A stretch of 64,000 bases of DNA from Palsa-513 sp050010595 (GTDB lineage Bacteria; Actinomycetota; Thermoleophilia; Solirubrobacterales; Solirubrobacteraceae): contig JBEKKS010000001.1 in the NCBI GenBank assembly GCA_050010595.1, positions 248,001 to 312,000 of the forward strand, written 5' to 3'. Shown here in pieces: positions 51,698-61,083 of this stretch (positions are counted from its first letter, which is position 1; every line of letters starts with the position of its first letter). A model generated the notes under the pieces. That model was given only the letters and a program-made list of their open reading frames with translations, did no database searches and was not told where the DNA came from. Both the position numbers and the translations under genes were made by a program.

Positions 51698-54600
51698 GTG
51701 CGCTTGCGACGGGGATTTTGGCGCTGCATCTGTCGCGCGCTGCCGTTTGCGATCGTGGCGCTCGTCTGCGTGGGTGCCGGTCCCACGGCGCGTGCGGCGG
51801 CTGCCTCGCTGCCACCGGCTGACTTCTACGGCGCGAATGTCCAGCCGGTATTCGAGTCCGATCCGCTGATCGTGCCGCAGAGCAGCTGGAGCGATGCCTT
51901 CGCGACGATGGCGAGCGACGGCCTGATGACGGCGCGGATGGACGCGATGTGGAAGTGGGTTGAGCCGAACGCGCCCGTAGCCGGGCAGCACACCTACGAC
52001 TGGACGGTCCCCGGGCAGCCACAGGAGTCGCTTGACACGATCGTCGGCACGCTCGCGCAGGCCGGCATCCGCATGGAGGCGGTGCTCGACGAGGCGCCGG
52101 CGTGGACCGCTGGCGCCAACAGCTACCTCACGCCCGCTTACTACGGCGACTACGAAGCTTATGCGGCCGCGTTCGCGGCGCGCTACGGAGCCGGCGGCAG
52201 CTTCTGGCTGGCCAACCCGCAGCTCCCATACCTGCCCGTCCAGCAGTTCGAGATCTGGGACGAGGCGAACTCCGACAACTTCTGGACGACGGTCAACGCC
52301 GCCACGTACGAGCCGGTACTCGTCGCTACGAGCGCCGCGATCCACGCCGTCGACCCGAGCGCGGAGGTCCTGCCGAGCATCGCCTACCTCAACGCCGCGA
52401 GCTATGTCGCCCAGCTATATGCGCTCGGCATGCAGGGCTCCGTCCAGGGGATCGCGTTTCACCCCTACGGCGGCGACGCGCTGACGAACGTCAGCTTGGT
52501 CGAGCAGGTGCGAGCAGCGATGGTCGCCGGCGGCGACGCCAACCTGCCGATCTACGCGACCGAGATCGGCCTGCCGGCGAGCACGCCAACCTACAGCAGC
52601 TACGTCACCGACGCCGAGCGCGCCGGAACGCTGTCGATGACCGGTGACGCGCTCGCCCACGGCGACTGCGGCGTTGACAGCTACCTGATCTACGCGCTGA
52701 CCGGCAGTGGGAACACGACCGACGGGCTCGGCGATGGCAGCTACTACGGCATGCTCGACCCGACGACCTTCCAGCCCAACGCCACGGGCGCAGCGATCAT
52801 CGCCGCCGAGCAACGCTGGGAGAGCTCGCCGGCGGGCGGCCTCGTACTGTGCGGTAGCGGCGCCACGCCAACGCAGGATCTGCTGCCGATCGGGCTACAC
52901 CTGACGCACACCTCGCCGGCCTGCGTCAGTGCTCAGGTCACCTACGAGGGCAACCCGCTCCCGTCCGCGGAGCTCGTCCTGCTCGCCACCAACAACCGCG
53001 TCGACGGGATCGAGGTCAACGCCGCCGGCCAGACGCAGGAGTGCGTCGACAACAACGGCCCCGAGATCTCCACTTTCACCGCCTACGCCGAGTTATCGGC
53101 GCCCGCTACGACGGCCTCGCTGACCTCGCCGAACATGGCGACGTCGATCGCCTACATCTGCGACACGAACCCTGCCGACCCGTGCAAGCCGACGGCCTCG
53201 CTGCCGACCCCGGTGATCACCGTGCCCGCGAACGTGACCGCTGCCGCAACTAGCTCGGCCGGCGCGACCGTCTCCTACACGGTGACCTACAGCGACGCTG
53301 ACAGCACGATCGCTTCGTCTGGATGCACGCCAGCCTCAGGCTCGACGTTCCCGATCGGCGCGACGACGGTCACCTGCAGCGCAACCGATGCCGTCGGCCT
53401 GAGCGCGTCGAAGACGTTCACGGTCACCGTCAACGACACGACGCCGCCGACGATCAGCGTGCCCGGCGGCGTCAGCGACCCGGCCAGCGGTCCCTCCGGC
53501 GCCACCGTCAGCTACACCGCCACGTTCGCAGACGCCTACAGCACACTCAGCTCGACGGGCTGCACGCCCGCCTCCGGATCGGTGTTCGCGATCGGCGCGA
53601 CGACGGTGACCTGCACCGCCACCGACGCGGCGGGCCTGACGACCACGAAGACGTTCAGCGTGACGGTCACCGACCTGACGCCACCGACGATCACCGGCGT
53701 CCCGTCCGCCGTCACTGCGACAGCGACGAGCTCCGCCGGCGCCACCGTCAGCTACACGAGCCCGACTGCCAGCGACATCGTCTATGGCGCGGTCAGCGTC
53801 AACTGCTCGCCCGCCTCCGGCTCGACGTTCCCGATCGGCACAACAACGGTCAGCTGCAGCGCCACCGACGGCGCCGCCAACACCGCCGCAGCGACATTCA
53901 CGGTCAGCGTCGTGGACACCACGCCGCCGGTGATCCTCGCCCCGGCCGACATCACCGCTGCCGCAACCGGACCACTCGGCGCTGACGTCAGCTATAGCGC
54001 CAGCTACAGCGACGCTTACAGCACGATCACGGCCTCCGGTTGCACACCGCCGTCGGGCTCGGCCTTCCCGATCGGCACAACCACGGTGACCTGCAGCGCA
54101 ACAGACAAGGCCGGTAACACGACGAGCAAGACGTTCACCGTCACCGTCACCGACCTCACACCGCCAACGATCAGCGGCGTGCCGTCCAACCTGAAGCTCC
54201 AGGCGACCAGCTCGAGCGGCGCGATCGCCACCTACACGACCCCGAGCGCAGGCGACATCGTCTATGGCTCCGTTCCGGTGAGCTGCACGCCGCAGTCGGG
54301 CTCGACCTTCGCGATCGGGACGACCACCGTCAGCTGCAGCGCCACCGACGGCGCCGCCAACACCGCAACCGCGACTTTCACGGTGACCGTCACGCCCGTC
54401 CTGACGATCACGACGCCCGCGAACATCACGACTGCCGCCACGAGCTCCGCGGGCGCCACCGTCAACTACACGACCACGTTCAGCGACAGCGAGAGCACGA
54501 TCAGCTCGTCCGGCTGCAGCCCGAGCTCGGGAGCAACCTTCCCGATCGGGACGACGACAGTCAACTGCAGCGCCAGCGACGCCATCGGTGACAACACGAC

Positions 54601-56446
54601 GGCGACGTTCACGGTCACGATCACTCCGATCGTGACGATCACCGTGCCTTCCAAGATCACGGTCGCCGCGACCGGCGCGACAGGTGCGTCTGTCGATTAC
54701 ACGGTCACCTTCAGCGACAGCGAGAGCACGATCAGCTCGTCCGGCTGCAGCCCGAGCTCGGGAGCGACGTTCCCGATCGGGACGACAACAGTCCAGTGCA
54801 GCGCAACCGACAACGACGGCAATACCTCGACCAACAGCTTTGAGGTCACGGTCACGGATCTGACGCCACCGAAGCTCACCGGCGTGCCAGGCAACATCAC
54901 GACGGCGCAGACGAGCTCCGCCGGCGCGCTCGTGCTCTACACGGCGCCGAGCGCCAACGACATCGTCGACGGGGCAGTACCCGTCAACTGCACACCCGGG
55001 TCGGGGTCGACGTTCGCTCCCGGCACGACCACGGTGAGCTGCAGCGCCACCGACACAGCCGCCAATACCGCGACGGCGTCATTCACGGTCACGGTCGAGG
55101 ACACGACGCCGCCCGCGATCACGACGCCGGGCAGCATCACGACCGCAGCGACCGGTGGCACCGGCGCGCTCGTCAACTACACGACGACGTTCACCGACGC
55201 CTACAGCACACTCTCCTCGCAGGGCTGCGAGCCCGGCTCGGGCTCTACGTTCCCGATCGGCACGACGACCGTGAGCTGCAGCGCCAGTGACGCCGCCGGC
55301 AACACGACGAGCACGGCATTCGATGTCACGGTCACAGACCTGACGCCGCCGACGCTCAGCGGCGTGCCTGCTGACCTAACGCTCGCCGCAACGAGCTCCG
55401 TCGGGGCAAGCGCGACCTTTGCGACGCCGACCGCGAGCGACATCGTTGACGGCGCCGTGCCCGTCAAGTGCACGCCGGCGTCGGGCTCGATCTTCGCGAT
55501 CGGCACGACGACCGTGTCCTGCTCCGCGACCGACAAGGCGGGCAACAAGGCAACGCAGACGTTCACGGTCACCGTTACCAATTCGGCTGCGCCTGCGATC
55601 ACCGGCGTGCCGGCTGATATCACGACGGCGCAGACGAGCAGCGCGGGCGCTGTCGTCTCCTACGCGACCCCGACCGCAACCGACGTAGTCGATGGCAGCG
55701 TTCCCGTCAGCTGCGCGCCGGCCTCGGGCACGACGTTCGCGGCCGGCGTCACGACAGTCACCTGCAGCGCAACCGACCGCGCGGGCAACAGCGCGAGCAA
55801 GGCGTTCACGGTCACCGTGCGCGACACGACGCCGCCGTCGATCACAGTGCCGCCCGGCATAGCGACGCCGGCGACAAGCTCGGCTGGCGCGGTCGTCTCC
55901 TATACGACCGTGTTCGCCGATCCGTACAGCACGATCAGCTCGTCGCAGTGCACGCCCGCCTCGGGTTCGACCTTCCCGATCGGCACAACGACGGTGACTT
56001 GCTCGGCCACCGATGCCGCGGGCAACACGACAGCAACGGCGTTCGCGGTCACCGTCACGGCCACCGCCACGCCGAGCGGTCAGGGCACGCCAGGCGCCGC
56101 CAGCGCGGCCGCGCCGGCGGCGTCGCGCGCATACAGCCTCAGCGCCGCGATCGTCAAGATTCGTGCACGGACCATCACGTTGCGCGCGCGCCTGACCGCC
56201 AGCACTGGCGTGCCAAATGCGGCGCGGCTGCGCGTTTGGATCGAGCGTGCAAACGGCAGCGGGCGTCGCCTGATCGGCAGCGTGACGCTCGCCGATGGGC
56301 GCTGGCTCACGTTCACGTCACGCGTACAAGCCCGCGTCGGCGATCGCATCGTGATCGACGTTGAGGCCAACGCGGCAGTCGGTCTGACGGCACTCCAGGC
56401 GGAGCTACAGGCGACACGGCGCGACGGAGCCGCCCGTGCCCGGTGA
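51698..56446 (+). CDS. Secreted glycosidase-like protein with twelve HYR domains, paralogue B
   Basis: A 1582-residue exported protein. The signal peptide is ALPFAIVALVCVGAGPTARA. The TIM-barrel part begins PPADFYGANVQPVFE, has acid/base Glu in FEIWDEANSDNFWTT and a nucleophile candidate in IYATEIGLPAS. A Cys-containing beta-domain follows (CVSAQVTYEGNPLPSAELVL). About residues 510-1475 are twelve HYR domains of 77-82 residues, each ending like TTTVSCSATDxAGNTxTxTFTVTVTD, in two alternating types (DAYSTISSSGC and DIVDGAVPVNC). A 100-residue C-terminal domain (YSLSAAIVKIRARTITLRAR) matches its paralogues. HYR domains are Ig-like adhesion or spacer modules. The longer frame to 51674 is less likely given the promoter. 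Confidence 0.75.
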   Translation: MRLRRGFWRCICRALPFAIVALVCVGAGPTARAAAASLPPADFYGANVQPVFESDPLIVPQSSWSDAFATMASDGLMTARMDAMWKWVEPNAPVAGQHTYDWTVPGQPQESLDTIVGTLAQAGIRMEAVLDEAPAWTAGANSYLTPAYYGDYEAYAAAFAARYGAGGSFWLANPQLPYLPVQQFEIWDEANSDNFWTTVNAATYEPVLVATSAAIHAVDPSAEVLPSIAYLNAASYVAQLYALGMQGSVQGIAFHPYGGDALTNVSLVEQVRAAMVAGGDANLPIYATEIGLPASTPTYSSYVTDAERAGTLSMTGDALAHGDCGVDSYLIYALTGSGNTTDGLGDGSYYGMLDPTTFQPNATGAAIIAAEQRWESSPAGGLVLCGSGATPTQDLLPIGLHLTHTSPACVSAQVTYEGNPLPSAELVLLATNNRVDGIEVNAAGQTQECVDNNGPEISTFTAYAELSAPATTASLTSPNMATSIAYICDTNPADPCKPTASLPTPVITVPANVTAAATSSAGATVSYTVTYSDADSTIASSGCTPASGSTFPIGATTVTCSATDAVGLSASKTFTVTVNDTTPPTISVPGGVSDPASGPSGATVSYTATFADAYSTLSSTGCTPASGSVFAIGATTVTCTATDAAGLTTTKTFSVTVTDLTPPTITGVPSAVTATATSSAGATVSYTSPTASDIVYGAVSVNCSPASGSTFPIGTTTVSCSATDGAANTAAATFTVSVVDTTPPVILAPADITAAATGPLGADVSYSASYSDAYSTITASGCTPPSGSAFPIGTTTVTCSATDKAGNTTSKTFTVTVTDLTPPTISGVPSNLKLQATSSSGAIATYTTPSAGDIVYGSVPVSCTPQSGSTFAIGTTTVSCSATDGAANTATATFTVTVTPVLTITTPANITTAATSSAGATVNYTTTFSDSESTISSSGCSPSSGATFPIGTTTVNCSASDAIGDNTTATFTVTITPIVTITVPSKITVAATGATGASVDYTVTFSDSESTISSSGCSPSSGATFPIGTTTVQCSATDNDGNTSTNSFEVTVTDLTPPKLTGVPGNITTAQTSSAGALVLYTAPSANDIVDGAVPVNCTPGSGSTFAPGTTTVSCSATDTAANTATASFTVTVEDTTPPAITTPGSITTAATGGTGALVNYTTTFTDAYSTLSSQGCEPGSGSTFPIGTTTVSCSASDAAGNTTSTAFDVTVTDLTPPTLSGVPADLTLAATSSVGASATFATPTASDIVDGAVPVKCTPASGSIFAIGTTTVSCSATDKAGNKATQTFTVTVTNSAAPAITGVPADITTAQTSSAGAVVSYATPTATDVVDGSVPVSCAPASGTTFAAGVTTVTCSATDRAGNSASKAFTVTVRDTTPPSITVPPGIATPATSSAGAVVSYTTVFADPYSTISSSQCTPASGSTFPIGTTTVTCSATDAAGNTTATAFAVTVTATATPSGQGTPGAASAAAPAASRAYSLSAAIVKIRARTITLRARLTASTGVPNAARLRVWIERANGSGRRLIGSVTLADGRWLTFTSRVQARVGDRIVIDVEANAAVGLTALQAELQATRRDGAARAR

Positions 56447-56463
56447 GATCTCACCGGTCTGCG

Positions 56464-56469
56464 TACACT
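56464..56469 (+). promoter_or_regulatory. TACACT promoter box of glycosidase paralogue C
   Basis: CGTACACT with TACACT 6 nt before the ATG at 56476, matching the box of the gene upstream in sequence and spacing. It starts 17 nt after the stop of paralogue B. Confidence 0.6.
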
Positions 56470-56475
56470 GACTTG

Positions 56476-58341
56476 ATGCTTGCGCGAGGCCACCAGGGAT
56501 GGTGGACGCGCCTGTTGGTCGGCGTGGTCGCCCTCCTCGCTTGCACGCTGCTCGGCGCCTCGATCGCGGCCGCGGCGCTCCCCCCCGCCGATTACTACGG
56601 GGCGAACGTGCAGCCGGTGTTCGAGGGGACGCCGCTGTTCATGCCCCAAAGCTCGTGGAGCGACGTGTTCGCGACGATGGCCAACGACAACCTGCTGACC
56701 GGGCGCATGGACGCAGAGTGGAAGTGGGTCGAGCCGAACGCTCCGGTCAACGGCCAGCACACCTACGACTGGACCGTCGCCGGCGAGCCTCAGGAGTCGC
56801 TCGACACGATCGTCGGCACGCTCGCGCAGAGCGGCATCCGGATGCAGGTCGTGCTCGATGAGCCCCCGAGCTGGGCCAACGGCCCGAACACCTACATGGC
56901 GCCCACCTACTACGGCGACTACGAGGCGTTCGCGGCGGCATTCGCGTCGCGCTACGGCAACGGCGGCAGCTTCTGGCAGGCCAACCCGCAGCTGCCCTAC
57001 CTGCCGGTACAGCAGTTCGAGATCTGGGACGAGGCGAACAGCAACAATTTCTGGACGACAGTCAACGCCGCGACCTACGAGCCGGTCCTGGTTGCGACGA
57101 GCGCCGCGATTCATGCCGTCGATCCGACCGCACAGGTGCTGCCAAGCATCGGCTGGCCGAACGCCGCCAGCTACGTCAGCCAGCTCTACCAGCTCGGCGT
57201 CCAAGGCTCGATCCAGGGCATCGCGCTTCACCCCTACGCACCCGACGCACAGAGCATCATCGCCCTGACCGTGGCGGTGCGCCAAGCGCTCGTTAGCGCA
57301 GGCGACCCGGACCTGCCGATCTACGCGAACGAGAACGGTCTGCCCGCGTCAACCGCCACCTACACCGGCCAGGCCACCGATGCGGAGCGTGCGGCAACGG
57401 AAACGCTCGCAGGCGACGCGCTCGCCCACAGCGACTGTGGCGTCGAGAGCTACGACATCTACGCGATCGTTGGCAGCGGCAATAACACTGACGGCCTAGG
57501 TGGCGGCAGCTACTTCGGAATCCTCAACTCGACGACCCTCACGCCGAACATCACCGGCGCAGCCGTCATCGCTGCCGAGCAGCGTTGGCTCGGCGCGCCG
57601 GCGGGCGGGCTCGTGCTCTGTGGCCCCGGCGCGACGCCGACCCAGGATCTCTTGCCGCTCGGCCTGCAGCTGACGCACACCGAGCCGGCATGCGTCAGCG
57701 CCACGGTCACATACGAGGGCAACCCGCTCGAGTCCGCCGACCTCGTACTGCTCGCCTCCAACAACCGAGTCGACCCAGCGCTATCGAGCGCGAGCGGTCA
57801 GGCACAGATGTGCGTAGACAACAACGGTCCCAACATCACGCATTTCACCGTCTACGCCGAAGCGTCATCACCAGTGACGCCCGCCTCGCTCACCGCGCCG
57901 AACATCGCGATGTCGGCGACCTACACCTGCGACGTGAACCCCGCCGACCCGTGCACGCTGCAAACATCGGCACCGTCCAGCGCGAGTTCGAGCCCAGGCG
58001 CGGGAAGCAGCGCGAGCGGCGGCCACTACACCCTGCGCGCGAAGCTGCTGCACATCGCACGTAAGCGCGCGACCCTCCGCGCGCGGCTCCTGGCGCCCGC
58101 CGGCGAGCCTTCGACCGCCCGGCTGCGAGTCTGGCTCGAGCGGCGCGGCACGCACCGTCGCACGCTCCTGACGAAACTGACCCTCAGCGCCAATGAGTGG
58201 CGCACGTTCAAGGTTCAGGTCAGCCTCGCTGTCGGTGACCGTCTGATCGTCGGCGTCGCACCCGATAAGACCACGGGACTCACCGCACTCCAGACCGACC
58301 TGCTCGCTACGCGACGCGCCGGCGCACGGAGCGCGCGCTAG
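56476..58341 (+). CDS. Secreted glycosidase-like protein, paralogue C
   Basis: A 621-residue exported protein, essentially paralogue B without the HYR repeats. The signal peptide is RLLVGVVALLACTLLGASIA. The barrel begins PPADYYGANVQPVFEGTPLF, with acid/base Glu in FEIWDEANSNNFW and candidate nucleophile Glu in IYANENGLPAS. The Cys-containing beta-domain (CVSATVTYEGNPLESADLVL) leads through a short Ser-rich linker straight to the C-terminal domain (YTLRAKLLHIARKRATLRAR). High similarity to B indicates tandem duplication. Confidence 0.75.
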   Translation: MLARGHQGWWTRLLVGVVALLACTLLGASIAAAALPPADYYGANVQPVFEGTPLFMPQSSWSDVFATMANDNLLTGRMDAEWKWVEPNAPVNGQHTYDWTVAGEPQESLDTIVGTLAQSGIRMQVVLDEPPSWANGPNTYMAPTYYGDYEAFAAAFASRYGNGGSFWQANPQLPYLPVQQFEIWDEANSNNFWTTVNAATYEPVLVATSAAIHAVDPTAQVLPSIGWPNAASYVSQLYQLGVQGSIQGIALHPYAPDAQSIIALTVAVRQALVSAGDPDLPIYANENGLPASTATYTGQATDAERAATETLAGDALAHSDCGVESYDIYAIVGSGNNTDGLGGGSYFGILNSTTLTPNITGAAVIAAEQRWLGAPAGGLVLCGPGATPTQDLLPLGLQLTHTEPACVSATVTYEGNPLESADLVLLASNNRVDPALSSASGQAQMCVDNNGPNITHFTVYAEASSPVTPASLTAPNIAMSATYTCDVNPADPCTLQTSAPSSASSSPGAGSSASGGHYTLRAKLLHIARKRATLRARLLAPAGEPSTARLRVWLERRGTHRRTLLTKLTLSANEWRTFKVQVSLAVGDRLIVGVAPDKTTGLTALQTDLLATRRAGARSAR

Positions 58342-58406
58342 CGGCGCCGCGTCACGCACAACCACCAGGAGCGCCGGCTACCCGAGCCCGTTGTGGCTTC
58401 CCTTCG

Positions 58407-58496
58407 CTACGTGCGCGCACGCTGAAGCGCTGCCGGCGTGGCAAGCAGCGTCGAGCCGCCGCCGAGCATGAGCACGTGAGCGCGCGCCGCAAGGGT
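58407..58496 (-). pseudogene. C-terminal tail of an ABC exporter ATPase
   Basis: A minus-strand frame reads TLAARAHVLMLGGGSTLLAT, then PAALQRART and a stop at 58407. This fits the very end of an ABC ATPase (after the H-loop: ADRVLVLxxGxxxxxGTPAEL). The N-terminal 5' part of an ABC exporter gene on the same strand lies at 61982-63170, with insertion-element material between. The two are probably ends of one gene. Confidence 0.45.
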
Positions 58497-59086
58497 GCAC
58501 GTACTCCCCCACCGAGACGCCATTTACGAGGTAGCGATATACATGACGCACCTCGGGCGGGGCTATGATCCCGCTGTACCGTCCCCCAAGGCGTGCGTTC
58601 GGAGAGCGTCCCTACGTGGCACCTGTAGACGAAACGATGTTCCGTGCGGTCGTCTATCTATGTGAGGCCCGCGAGATCGCGGAGGCGACACAATCGGTTC
58701 CCGTAGGGACTGGCTTTATCGTCGCCGTTGACCAAGAGGGCGTGACCCTGGGGCAGATAGTGACGGCGCGTCACGTCATCGAGAACACGTCTGCAGTGTC
58801 CGTGCGGCTCAACACGGATGCAGGCACCCGCGACATACCCACGGAACGTGAGGACTGGTATGTGAGTGAGACCGCTGACGTAGCCGCACTACCACTCTTT
58901 GGCCCCAAGTCGCCGTTGCTGCGACACCGCGTGCAATGGTCGCAGGCGTATGTCGCGATCGGATTCGGCTTATTTGTCGATGCGGACTACGTGTATCGAG
59001 GCCCGGCCCTTCTGGGCGCCGTGCAGCCAGGGGTCCATGTGGGTGCCGATCTGGCTTATGTTGGGCTATTCCACTTGTCGCCCGGA

Positions 59087-59094
59087 CAAGACGA
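59087..59094 (+). repeat. Target-site duplication, left copy
   Basis: CAAGACGA, immediately before the element and identical to 60509-60516. Eight bases fits the IS256 family. Confidence 0.92.
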
Positions 59095-60508
59095 GGGACT
59101 GTCCGGAACTTTGTGTATTTGGCGTGATCTGACCGACGCCCTGCGGGGCGAGGAGGATGATCATGCCGTTGGATTCACAGAGGACTGAGGGCTCGGAGTC
59201 GGGGGAGCTTCTGCCGGCGGCGCCGGCTGGCTCTTCGTCGATGCGCGAGTGGGCGCAGGAGCTCGTCTCGAGGGCCCGGGACGAAGGCGTCGCGCTGACC
59301 GGTGACGAGGGCTTGTTGACCTCGATGGTCAAAGAGGTCCTGCAGGCCGGGTTGGATGTCGAGCTGGCCGACCACCTCGGCTATGAGCCCTACGAGCCGA
59401 TCGGGCGCGGGACCGGGAACAGTCGCAATGGCGGCTATCCGAAGACGGTCTCGACTGACGTCGGGCCGGTCGAGCTGCGGATGCCCAGGGACCGGCAGGG
59501 GACGTTCGAGCCGGTTACGGTGCCGAAGCACGTCAGGCGCCTGGAGGGCTTGGGCGCGAACGTGATCTCGCTCTATGCGAAGGGGTTGACGACCGGCGAG
59601 ATCCAGAGCCACCTGGCCGAGATCTATGGGACCGAGGTGTCGCGGGAGACGATCTCGAAGATCACCGACGCGGTGTTGCCGGACATGCTCGCGTGGCAGT
59701 CACGCCCGCTGGACCGGGTCTATCCGGTGTTGTTGATCGATGCGATCGTGATCAAGGTCCGCGACAGCCAGGTCGCAAACCGGCCGGTCTACGTCGTGAT
59801 CGGTGTCAACCTCGAGGGTGAGCGCGACGTCCTCGGCCTCTGGCTCGGGCCGTCAGGGGGTGAGGGTGCGAAGCAGTGGATGACGATGCTCACGGAGCTG
59901 AAGAACCGCGGTGTCGCTGACGCTCTGATCGTCTGCTGTGATGGCCTGCGAGGCCTTCCTGAGGCGATCCGTGTGACGTGGCCTGAGGCGACGGTGCAGA
60001 CTTGCGTCGTGCACCTGGTTCGCAACAGCCTGCGCTACGCGTCGAAGAAGTACTGGGCGCAGATCACCCGCGAGCTGAAGGAGATCTACACGGCGTCGAC
60101 GGTTGAAGCCGCCCAGGCGCGCTTCCAGGAGTTCTCGGAGCAGTGGAAGGACCTCTACCCGGCGATGATCCAATCCTGGGAGAACAGCTGGCAGGAGTTC
60201 GTGCCGTTCCTCGAGTTCCCCGTCGAGCTCCGAAGGATCGTCTACACGACGAACGCAATCGAGTCCTTGAACGCGCGGTTCCGACGAGCCGTTCGCCACC
60301 GCGGCCACTTCCCCAACGAGCAGGCAGCGATGAAGGTCCTCTACCTCGTCGCCACCCGCCGGCGCCCCAACCGCGGCGATCTGATCGGGAAGATCAACGG
60401 CTGGAAAGAGATCCTGAACGCCCTAACAATCCACTACGGCGAGAGACTCGCCGCCATCTAGACCTAGACAGCGATCATGACCATTTACACAAAGAAACTG
60501 ACAGTCCC
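59095..60508 (+). mobile_element. IS256-family insertion sequence, complete (1414 bp)
   Basis: The ends carry imperfect inverted repeats of about 28 bp: left 59095-59122 and right 60481-60508. Both begin GGGACTGTC and share CTTTGTGTA about 14 nt in. Direct 8-bp target repeats flank the element. One transposase gene fills it. Both ends, the target repeats and the transposase frame are intact, so the insertion looks recent and potentially active. Confidence 0.93.
59163..60461 (+). CDS. IS256-family transposase
   Basis: A 432-residue DDE transposase. The N-terminal part has the family's DHLGYEPYE and GNSRNGGYPKTV. Catalytic acids are Asp in LLIDAIVIKVRD, Asp in VCCDGLRGLPEA and Glu in TTNAIESLNARFRR. 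The C-H motif TCVVHLVRNS is present. The ATG at 59163 has GAGGAGG 6 nt upstream; the ATG at 59157 lies too close to it. No frameshift is seen. Confidence 0.95.
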   Translation: MPLDSQRTEGSESGELLPAAPAGSSSMREWAQELVSRARDEGVALTGDEGLLTSMVKEVLQAGLDVELADHLGYEPYEPIGRGTGNSRNGGYPKTVSTDVGPVELRMPRDRQGTFEPVTVPKHVRRLEGLGANVISLYAKGLTTGEIQSHLAEIYGTEVSRETISKITDAVLPDMLAWQSRPLDRVYPVLLIDAIVIKVRDSQVANRPVYVVIGVNLEGERDVLGLWLGPSGGEGAKQWMTMLTELKNRGVADALIVCCDGLRGLPEAIRVTWPEATVQTCVVHLVRNSLRYASKKYWAQITRELKEIYTASTVEAAQARFQEFSEQWKDLYPAMIQSWENSWQEFVPFLEFPVELRRIVYTTNAIESLNARFRRAVRHRGHFPNEQAAMKVLYLVATRRRPNRGDLIGKINGWKEILNALTIHYGERLAAI

Positions 60509-60516
60509 CAAGACGA
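60509..60516 (+). repeat. Target-site duplication, right copy
   Basis: CAAGACGA, identical to 59087-59094, directly after the right inverted repeat. Confidence 0.92.
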
Positions 60517-61083
60517 GAATCGTCCGGTAGCTCGCTTTGGGTCGATCGCACGAATGCCGAGCGAGCTGGTTTCCCTGCCTCGGACGCCGATCGACCGTTT
60601 CAAGGCGGTCGTGTATCTGGTTGAGACTCGATCGTGGGGAGGGCATAGCGGGTCGCCCGTGTTCTGGCAGTACGAGTTCGCAACCCTTCATCCGGCGCCC
60701 GGAGGTGCAGGCCTTGTCCAGCAGCCTCAGCACTCGCACTTGTTGATTGGCCTGCTATCGGGGCACTTCGATGAACACAACAAGACCATTCAGCCAAGCG
60801 TGCCGAAGGCTGAGCGGGGCGCCGATTTGCTCGCTGATGTTCGCGTGAGACAAAACACGGGGATGGCATACGTCACGCCCGCCGAGGCGATCAGGGAGCT
60901 GCTCATGCGGGCTGATGTCGTTGAGGATCGCAGTAAGGCGGTCGCGGCGTTGCCGGAGAACCCCGATGGCGGCCCGACAATGGACACGGTTGAAGCAGCT
61001 TCAGAGTTCGAGAACTTCGAGAACCTAACGGGCAGGTTGCTTCGCGTTCCCAAGAAAGAGCTTGAGGACAAGCTCAAGGAGTC

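Noticed and set aside
53200..56050. Regularly spaced DNA repeats resembling a CRISPR-like array
   Set aside because: They encode twelve HYR protein domains in frame; repeat length (about 231-246 bp) and divergence do not fit CRISPR.
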